Below, in pieces: positions 17,184 through 24,900 of a stretch of 64,000 nt of DNA. The DNA is from Mesorhizobium sp. B2-1-1. GTDB taxonomy: Bacteria > Pseudomonadota > Alphaproteobacteria > Rhizobiales > Rhizobiaceae. The notes under the pieces were generated by a model. That model worked only from the letters and a program-made list of their open reading frames with translations, was not told the DNA's origin and did no database searches. Position 1 is the first letter of the stretch. The number at the start of each line of letters is the position of its first letter. The stretch covers positions 2,859,501 through 2,923,500 of the forward strand of contig NZ_CP083954.1 in the NCBI RefSeq assembly GCF_006442975.2, written 5' to 3'. Position numbers and translations under genes: made by a program.

Positions 17184-18029
17184 AGCGCTTGCGGCTCCAT
17201 GTCTGCGCCAGGTTGACGATGAGCAGCATCAGGAACGACAGCGCCAGCATGATCGCGGCGATGGCGGTCGCCGCCGGGTAATTGTACTCCTCCAGCCGGA
17301 TGACGATCAAAAGCGGCGCGATCTCGGACTTGTAGGGCAGGTTGCCGGCGATGAAGATGACCGAGCCGTATTCGCCGACGCCGCGCGCGAAGGCCAGCGC
17401 GAAACCGGTGACGATGGCCGGCGCCAGGCCCGGGAACAGCACCCGGGTGACGATCTGGAAGCGGCTGGCGCCGAGCGTGGCGGCGGCCTCCTCCACCTCC
17501 TTGTCGATCTCCTCCATGATCGGCTGCACGGTGCGCACGACGAAGGGCAGGCCGATGAAGACCAGCGCGATGACGATGCCGAGCGGGGTGTAGGCGACCT
17601 TGAGCCCAAGCGGCAGCAACAGCTTGCCGATCCAGCCATTGGGCGCGTAGAGCGTGGTCAGCGCGATGCCGGCCACCGCCGTCGGCAGCGCGAAGGGCAG
17701 GTCGACCATGGCATCGACGATGCGGCGGCCGGGAAAGCGGTAGCGCACCAGCACCCCCAGGCGACCAGCGTGCCGAAGACGACATTGACGGCGGCCGCGA
17801 CAAAGGCGGTGCCGAAGCTGATGCGGAGCGCGTTGATGGTGCGCCGGTCGGTGGCGATCGCCCAGAAATCGGTCCAGCCGAGCGCCGCGGAGCGCCAGAT
17901 CAGCCCCGACAGCGGAATGAGGATGATGAGGGTCAGGTAGGCAAGCGAGAAGCCGAGCGTCAATCCGAAACCCGGAATGACGCTCGGCTGTCGAAACCGC
18001 CAACCCGCCCGAGCGGGTGCTGTGATCAT
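17176..18029 (-). pseudogene. cysT: Sulfate ABC transporter permease CysT, frameshifted
   Basis: The N-terminal part from ATG 18029 ([20 protein letters not shown], then [20 protein letters not shown]) ends in frame at LVAWG. The continuation [20 protein letters not shown] and the rest of the permease, including [20 protein letters not shown], is in a different frame to 17176. The switch lies at a run of five C (17754-17758 on the plus strand), a typical site for an indel. One extra base there restores a CysT (CysU) of normal length, about 284 residues. Confidence 0.85.
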
Positions 18030-18050
18030 ATCGTCCTGAATATCGACTGC

Positions 18051-19076
18051 TTACTGGGGCTTGTAGATCTGGTCGAATATACCACCATCGCCGAAATGGT
18101 AAGGCTGTGCTTTCTTCCAGCCGCCGAATTGTGGGTCGTCGATGGTGACCAGCTTGATCGGCGGTAGCTTGGCCAGGTCCTCTGCCGACACCAGATCGGG
18201 CTTGGCCGGACGATAGTGGTTCTTGGCGATGATCGTCTGCGCTTCCTTGGAATAGAGCCAGCCCAGATAGGCTTCGGCGACCTTGCGCGTGCCCTTGGCA
18301 TCGACATTGGCGTCGACCAAAGCGACCGGCGGCTCGGCTAGGATCGAGGTCGGGGGATAGACGATATCGAAATTTTCGGCACCGAACTCGTCGAGCGCTA
18401 GATAGGCCTCGTTTTCCCAGGCAATCAGCACGTCGCCCAGGCCCTTTTGCGCGAAGGTCACCGTCGAGCCGCGCGCACCGGTATCGAGCACCGGAGCGTT
18501 GGCATAGAGCTTGCCGACGAACTCCTTCGTCTTGGCCTCGTCGCCACCGTCATTGGCGTTGGCATAAGCCCAGGCGGCGAGATAGTTCCAGCGTGCGCCG
18601 CCCGATGTCTTCGGGTTGGGCGTAATCACCTGGACGCCGTCCTTGACCAGGTCGTTCCAGTCGTGGATGCCCTTGGGGTTTCCTTTGCGGACGAGGAAGA
18701 TGATGGTCGAGGTGTAGGGTGCCGAATTGTTCTCGAATTTCGTGCGCCAGTCCGGATTGATCTTTTTCGACTTGGAGACGATGGCGTTGATATCGCCTTC
18801 GAGCGCCAGCGTCACCACGTCGGCGTCGAGGCCGTCGATCACGGCCCGGGCCTGTGCGCCCGATCCACCGTGCGACTGCTGTATGGTGACCGTTTCCCCT
18901 GTCTCGGCTTTCCAGTGAGCGGCGAAGGCCTCGTCATAAGCCTTGTAGAGCTCGCGTGTCGGATCGTACGACACGTTGAGAATGGTGGTATCGGCGAACG
19001 CGAAACCGAGCGTGCCGAACTGGACAGACGTGGCGACCAGTGCGCCGAGCAGTCTCCTGAAACGAGGTTTGGTCAT
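18051..19076 (-). CDS. Sulfate ABC transporter periplasmic binding protein (copy 2)
   Basis: 341-residue Sbp-family sulfate-binding protein at the head of the cysTWA operon. The start is ATG 19076, with GGAGGC about 8 bp upstream and a signal peptide ending near FGTLGFAFA. Motifs: [61 protein letters not shown]. It is closer to typical operon-borne Sbp than copy 1 at 13246; both could deliver to the same channel. Upstream lies the palindrome TCTACC-N5-GGTAGA (19104), a candidate site for the linked Rrf2 regulator. Confidence 0.9.
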   Translation of the reverse strand: MTKPRFRRLLGALVATSVQFGTLGFAFADTTILNVSYDPTRELYKAYDEAFAAHWKAETGETVTIQQSHGGSGAQARAVIDGLDADVVTLALEGDINAIVSKSKKINPDWRTKFENNSAPYTSTIIFLVRKGNPKGIHDWNDLVKDGVQVITPNPKTSGGARWNYLAAWAYANANDGGDEAKTKEFVGKLYANAPVLDTGARGSTVTFAQKGLGDVLIAWENEAYLALDEFGAENFDIVYPPTSILAEPPVALVDANVDAKGTRKVAEAYLGWLYSKEAQTIIAKNHYRPAKPDLVSAEDLAKLPPIKLVTIDDPQFGGWKKAQPYHFGDGGIFDQIYKPQ

Positions 19077-19103
19077 TTCTGCCTCCGTTGAACCCACGTC
19101 AAA

Positions 19104-19120
19104 TCTACCGAATTGGTAGA
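19104..19120. promoter_or_regulatory. Candidate operator upstream of sulfate operon
   Basis: TCTACC-GAATT-GGTAGA, 28 bp before the start of the binding-protein gene, in AT-rich flanks. The inverted-repeat layout fits an Rrf2-type dimer. Assignment to the regulator at 12538 is an inference. Confidence 0.55.
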
Positions 19121-19235
19121 ATTTAGATGCATTAAATGTTGCCTTTTTTGTCGTTTTGGAGAAAATCTTGGACCTGATTTCGCGGTGCGGAGAAACATTT
19201 TCCCTCAAACGTCCCCTTGGCGAATCCCCATCGAC

Positions 19236-19590
19236 CTATCTAGGAACAAGCGGTGCCGAAGCAAGGCTGTGGCATTTGGTCGGCACGCTATCCGGCTGGA
19301 CTGGGAAATCGAAGCGCTGCTTGGCGGAGGGATCGTGGTTCAGCGTGAAGGTGCCGCCATTCGCGTGCATAGTTCTTGAATCCGGCCGAGTGCATCGCGC
19401 CGAGCAGCAGCTTGCGGTTTGCCGTCGCTTCGCTTGCGGTACAGGAAAATTGTCCGTTCCGGCGTAACGGATATCCTGGCGGATCGAGGGGCCGGCAACG
19501 CGGACGAAGTCGGCGGGCAGGGCGTCGGCGCGGGCTGGGAGGAGATTGCGGGTAAAGGAACTGGCGTCGCGAGTATTGTCGCGAGGCGCC
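19236..19590 (-). pseudogene. D-alanyl-D-alanine dipeptidase (VanX/DdpX family) remnant
   Basis: The minus strand carries pieces of a VanX-type zinc dipeptidase, which cleaves D-Ala-D-Ala in cell-wall turnover. The N-terminal piece is LPADFVRVAGPSIRQDIRYA followed by GTDNF. The C-terminal piece is SEATANRKLLLGAMHSAGF, then KNYAREW. The middle of the enzyme, about 100 residues with the His and Asp zinc ligands (SxHxxGxAxD), is missing. After EW-x-H the frame shifts by one extra base into FTLNHDPSAKQRFDFPV. The stop is at 19236. The next gene on this strand is pbpC, another cell-wall gene. Confidence 0.75.
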
Positions 19591-19636
19591 GTACCTCAGG
19601 CGAAGAAGCGCAATCCCCTGAATCGCTTGCGCAATC

Positions 19637-21730
19637 TTATTCAACAAACACCTTCACACTTGCCGCGCGTCCCGCCGCATCGATTACGGTCAAGGTCGAG
19701 TAGCCGGTGCCGTCCGGTTGCCATGTCGCGGTGCGCCGGCGGTCGATGCCGGTCAGCGGCTTGCCGTTGGCCAGCCAGCGGAACGGCGCGCGCCCGCCTT
19801 GCAGCTTCAGTACCAGCGGCGAGGCGTCGGCCGAGTTGGTGGCGAGATCGACGCGGGCGCCGTCGGGCGGAAAGATAATGGTCGGCGCGGGCTCTGTGGG
19901 GGTCGAGGCCTGAACCAGGCCGTCGGACCCGGCGCCGAAGCGGGCAAGCGTCACAGGCAGGTCGTTACGTCGAGGAGTGAAGGCGCCGGGGGGCTTTCCC
20001 GGCAGCGGCACGGTGGCGAGACCCGAGCGGACAAAGCCCTCGAACAGAATTGGGGCTGCCGACACATAGCCGGACAGGCCAGGCACCGCGCCTGCATCGG
20101 CCCGGCCGACCCAGACGCCCAGCACGTAACGGCCGTCGAAGCCGACCGACCAGGCATCGCGGTAGCCATAGGAGGTGCCGGTCTTGTAGGCGATGCCGCG
20201 CTGCAATGCACCCTCGGGCGGCTTGACGCCCGACAGAATGTCCATGATTTGCCAGCTCGCCTGGTCATCGAGGATGGTCGCGGTGGTGCGCTCGGCATCG
20301 ACCGGCTCGGTGCCATCATGCAGCGTGTGCGTCTTGCCGCCATTGGCGAGCCCTGTATAGAGCTGGACGAGATCGCGCAGCGTAATCCCAACGCCGCCAA
20401 GGCCGATGGCCAGGCCCGGCGCCTCGTTGACCGGCAGGATCGGGTTTACCCCAGCCTGGCGGAATCGGGCCGTCAGCCGCGCGGGACCGACCGCGTCGAG
20501 CACGCGGATCGCCGGCACGTTGAGCGACAGTTGCAGCGCCTCGCGGATGCTGACGTCGCCCTGATAGCCCATATCGAAATTCTTCGGCCGGTAGCCGCCG
20601 AAATCGGCCGGGCTGTCCTCGATCAGCATTTCCTGCGCCACCAGTCCCTGTTCGAAGGCAAGACCGTAGATGAATGGCTTCAGCGTCGAGCCCGGCGAAC
20701 GCACGACCTTGGTCATGTCGATCCAGCCGGAGCGGCTGGCGTCGAAGAAATTGGCCGAGCCGACTTCGCCCAGAATATCGCCGGTGCGGGAATCGGCCAG
20801 CACCATGGCGACGGAGAGACGCGCCCCAAGCTTGGCGGCGGCGTCGCGCGCTACCTGTTCCAGCCCTTCCTGGACGCTCTTGCGGATCGTCAGCTTGAGC
20901 GGCTGGCCGGGAACCGCCTTGGGCAGCATCGCATAGGCGGCGTGCGCGGCGAGCGCCGGCAAGCTACGGCGCAGGCCAGACACATCGTCGAGCGCGGCGC
21001 GCGCGGCCTCGCGTTCGCCAAGCAGGCCAGCCGAGGCCATGCGGGACAGCACGCGGTCGCGGGCGGCGTGCGCGATCGCGAGGTTGCGGTCGGGCCGGCG
21101 CTTCTCCGGCAGCTGCGGCAGGGCGACGAGAAGCGCGGCTTCCGAGACGGTGAGCCGCTTCGGCTCCTTACCGAAATAGGCGAGCGAAGCGGCGCGCACG
21201 CCTTCGAGATTGCCGCCATAGGGCGCCAGCGTCAGATAGCGTTCGAGGATCTCGTGCTTGGACAGCCGCCGCTCGATCTGGATGGCGCGCAGCATCTGCT
21301 TGAGCTTGGAGCCGAGGCTGCGGCTGTCGCGCGGCTCGATCAGGCGGGCGAGTTGCATCGACAGCGTCGAGCCGCCGGACACGATGTGGCCACTGGTGGC
21401 GAACTGGCCGGCGGCGCGGGCAAGCGCCAGCACATCGACGCCTTCATGGTTCCAGAAGCGCTTGTCCTCATAGGTGACCAACATGTCGACGAACTGCTTG
21501 TCGACCTGGTCGAGGCGGGTTTCGAGCCGCCAATAGCCGTCAGGCGTGGCGAAGGCGCGCAAAAGCTGGCCGTCGCGGTCCTGGACTTCCGTCGAGACGG
21601 TAAGCTTTTCAGGAAGCGGAGGCGGGAAGGCGCGGTCGAGCTGCCACAGGGTAGCGGCGGAAACAGCAATAACAGCCACCAAGGAGGTGCTAGCGATAGC
21701 CGCGCGGCGCAGGAATTTTCTTGAGGGCAT
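19637..21730 (-). CDS. pbpC: Penicillin-binding protein 1C (transglycosylase/transpeptidase)
   Basis: 697-residue bifunctional peptidoglycan synthase. An N-terminal membrane anchor (residues 10-28) is followed by a GT51 glycosyltransferase domain with the catalytic Glu in YEDKRFWNHEG (E88) and GGSTLSMQL (residues 119-127). The transpeptidase domain has S348-T-L-K351, SLN at 402-404 and KTGT at 515-518. A C-terminal PBP1C-specific domain completes it. The ATG at 21730 is used; the frame is open to 21772 only through the repeat element. It lies downstream of the alpha-2-macroglobulin gene on the same strand, the usual PBP1C partner. Confidence 0.93.
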   Translation of the reverse strand: MPSRKFLRRAAIASTSLVAVIAVSAATLWQLDRAFPPPLPEKLTVSTEVQDRDGQLLRAFATPDGYWRLETRLDQVDKQFVDMLVTYEDKRFWNHEGVDVLALARAAGQFATSGHIVSGGSTLSMQLARLIEPRDSRSLGSKLKQMLRAIQIERRLSKHEILERYLTLAPYGGNLEGVRAASLAYFGKEPKRLTVSEAALLVALPQLPEKRRPDRNLAIAHAARDRVLSRMASAGLLGEREAARAALDDVSGLRRSLPALAAHAAYAMLPKAVPGQPLKLTIRKSVQEGLEQVARDAAAKLGARLSVAMVLADSRTGDILGEVGSANFFDASRSGWIDMTKVVRSPGSTLKPFIYGLAFEQGLVAQEMLIEDSPADFGGYRPKNFDMGYQGDVSIREALQLSLNVPAIRVLDAVGPARLTARFRQAGVNPILPVNEAPGLAIGLGGVGITLRDLVQLYTGLANGGKTHTLHDGTEPVDAERTTATILDDQASWQIMDILSGVKPPEGALQRGIAYKTGTSYGYRDAWSVGFDGRYVLGVWVGRADAGAVPGLSGYVSAAPILFEGFVRSGLATVPLPGKPPGAFTPRRNDLPVTLARFGAGSDGLVQASTPTEPAPTIIFPPDGARVDLATNSADASPLVLKLQGGRAPFRWLANGKPLTGIDRRRTATWQPDGTGYSTLTVIDAAGRAASVKVFVE

Positions 21731-21731
21731 G

Positions 21732-21912
21732 GCGCTGCCCCTCATCCGCCTGCCGGCACCTTCTCCCCGCATAGTGGCGGGGAGAAGGGAGCTGTCGCAA
21801 TCGTCGGCGCCTTTTCTGTAACGTTGAAAATTGGCGAAAGCCTTGGTGCAGGCCCCTTTCTCCCCGTCACTAAACGGGGAGAAGGTGCCGGCAGGGCAAT
21901 GAGGGGCAGCGC
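21732..21912. repeat. 181-bp palindrome-ended intergenic repeat, copy A
   Basis: Begins GCGCTGCCCCTCAT and ends with the inverse ATGAGGGGCAGCGC. Next to each end lies CCTGCCGGCACCTTCTCCCCG or its inverse, with smaller hairpins inside. A second copy of the same length and orientation is at 62259-62439. It fills the gap between the alpha-2-macroglobulin gene and pbpC. Confidence 0.8.
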
Positions 21913-21942
21913 AAACTTCACGTTCATGTCCGCCGCGACACC

Positions 21943-24900
21943 TTACGGCGCCTTGACCTCCATCATGCCGGTGGCGGTACGGGCCGAATATTGCGGCCGG
22001 TACATATCCTCCACCGTTGCGGCCGGATGGGCGTAGATGCCCGGCGTCACGGCGCGCACGACATAGGCGAGCGTCAGATTGTGGTCGTGGTCGCCGTCGC
22101 TGGGGTTGAAGGCGGCGACGAAACGGTCGTCGCGGAATTCCAGATGCGCGGCGTCGGTCTGCGCCAGCCAGGAGAAGTTCGACAATTGCGCGCTGGAGAC
22201 CAGGCCGGGATTGTCGATCTCGAAGCCGGCCGGCAAAAGGTCGGTAATCAAAAGGCGCGAAGGCCAGTTGTTCTGTTCGTTGACCTTGAGCACGACGACA
22301 TAGCGTTCGTTCTGGGTTGCCTCCGTCACATTGGCTTCGGTGCCGTCGAGCTTGTAGTAGGTGCGCTCGATAGTGAAGCCGTCACCTCCCGCCGGCAAGG
22401 GCTGTACCGGCGACGCCACGGTGGTGACGACGGCCTGCAGCGGGGTCTTGCCGGTGTTGGCGATGGTGAGCGGGCTGTCGGCCAGATCGCTGCCGTTGAC
22501 CTGGCTGGAATAGCCGCCGGAATGCGGCGCGCCATTGACGGAAAGCGTGATCGAATCATTGCCTTCCTTCAGTGCCCGGGCCGCCAGCAGCATCCAGGAT
22601 TCATCCTGGGTGCTGGTCCAGCGGACCTCGGCGCGTTGTTTGGTCACCAGCTTGATCAATTCCGGCACGATCGTCGGCGCCGGTTTTGATTCCGCCGCCA
22701 GCGCCAGCATCGCGGCGCCGTCCCGCAGCGCCGAGCCATAGTCCGACCGATAATAGTCATAGTCCGTGCTCGACTTGGCGAGCCGCAGCGCCGTCTGGAA
22801 GGTCGCTTCCGAACGCTGGGCGTCGCCATAGAGCGCCAGGCTCGCCGCCAGCTGGGCGACAGCCATCGGGCTGGTGAAGGCCTCGAGCTGGGTGTCCGCG
22901 TAATAGCGCAGATCGCCGATCGAGGCCTTCTTGTTGCGGGCGAGCACATAGAGCGCGTAGGCGATCTCGCTGCCGCGGTCCTGGACGTCCTGATCGTACC
23001 CAAGCGAGTTCTGAAGATTGCCCAGTGCCTGGTTCATGGCGAGCGCCGGCACGTCGTATTTCTGCTCGCGCGCCCTGGTCAGGAAGTCGGTGACATAGGC
23101 GTCGAGCCACAGATCGCCGGAGCCCGGGCCCCACAGGCCGAAGCTGCCGCCCGAAGCCTGGTAGCTCAGCACCTTGTAGATCGCGTCCTGGATGCGGCCA
23201 CGCAGCTCGGGATCGCTCTCCATGCCGACGCCCGAGGCCATTTCGTTGACATAGAGCAGGGGCATCGCCCGGCTGGTGGTCTGCTCGGCGCAGCCATAGG
23301 GATAGCGGTCGAGCGTCATCAGGAGCGAAGGCACATCGAAGGCCGCCGCCTGCGAAACGCCGACACTGACCGAAGCGCCGTCGAGCAGGCTTGCCGCCAA
23401 AAGCTCCTTGTCGACGCGCAGCGCGCCGCCATTGCCCTTGAGGTCGACCACCAAGCGGGTGGTGACCGGCAATTGCGCCGGACGCACCGGCACGTAGAGC
23501 GTCTGCTCGACCTTGGTGCCGTCGGCGTGCGCCAGCTTGATGGTGAGCGAGGCATTGCCTGCCGTCTGTGCGATCAGCGGCACGGTCAGGGTCTGGCGCT
23601 TGCCCTGCGCCAGCGTCAGTTTCTGGGGCAGGGGCTTGTCGCCCGTCGAGAGGTCCCCCGTCGTGTCGATCGACAGCGCATAGTCGCCGGCCGGACCGTC
23701 GGTGTCCGCAATGTCGAGCCGCATGACGGCGGCGTCGCCGGGCGCCAGGAAGCGCGGCAGGCCGGCGGTGATCACCACCGGATCGCGCACGATCACGTCC
23801 GACTGGGCGTGGCCGACCGCTTCCTTGGTCCAGGCGACGGCCATGACGCGAACCGTGCCGTTGAACTGCGGAATATCGAAGTCGACGCGTGCTTTGCCGT
23901 CGGCATCGAGCTGCACCGGGCCGGAGAAGAAGGCGACCAGCTTTTCGGTCGGCGGACTGCCCTGCGCCTGCATGTTGGCGCCGTCGCCGCCGGTCCTGAG
24001 CTTGCCCATAGTACCGAGAGAGCCGTCGATCAGGCCGCCGTAGAGATCACGGATTTCCATGCCCAGCATGCGCTGGCCGAAAAACCAATTCTCAGGATCC
24101 GGCGCCTTGTAGTTGGTCAGGTTGAGGATGCCGACATCGACGGCGGCGACAGTGACATAGGCGTTGCTGCCGGGCTCTACGCCGGCGACCGCGACCGGGA
24201 TCGACAGCTGCTGGCGCGGCATGGTCTTGTCCGGCGGGGTAAGGGTGACGGCGAGCTTCTTCGAGCCCGGATCGACCTTCAGCCATTTCACGCCGATGGC
24301 GCGGGCCGGCATGCGGCTTTCCTGCGCGTCGCCAGGCCGGAACAGGGTTGCCGTAACATAGGCGCCGGCGCCCCAGTCGTCGCCGACCGGGATGTCGACC
24401 GTGCCGCCGCCGGCCGGCACCGACGCCGTGACGGTCTTCAACAGCTTGTCGGAACCGATGTTGACCAGAAGTTCGCCGGCAAAGTGCGGCGAGACCTTGA
24501 GCCTGGCCACTTCGCCGGCGGCATAATTGTCCTTGTCGAGGGCGATCTCGAGACCATCAGGCGTTTCGGTAGTGGTGGAGGAGACATACCAGCCGCCATC
24601 GAACTCATAACTGGTCGCGGGTCCTTCCGGATCCGCTGTCTCGACCTCGAGCCGGTAGCGGCCCCAGTCGACCGGGATCGACACTGTCGCCTCGCCGTCG
24701 GCGCCAAGGTCGACTTGGCCATTGGCGATCGATTTGGTGAAGGTGACGGGTTCGTAATTCCATGAGTTGTTGGAGCGGTACCACTGGTAATTGCGCTCGA
24801 CCTTGACCAGCGACCATTGCGCACCTTTCAGCGCCTCGCGCTGGCCGTCGGGGTCGACGGCGATCAGGCTGAATTTCGCCGTGCCGCCCTGCGGCACTTC

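Noticed and set aside
19237..19636. Plus-strand small genes in the dipeptidase remnant area
   Set aside because: The open frames have no start signal or family resemblance, while the minus strand shows VanX-like pieces.
19718..21724. 668-residue plus-strand open frame opposite pbpC
   Set aside because: Antisense to an intact penicillin-binding protein with all catalytic motifs; composition is that of a reverse-strand shadow.
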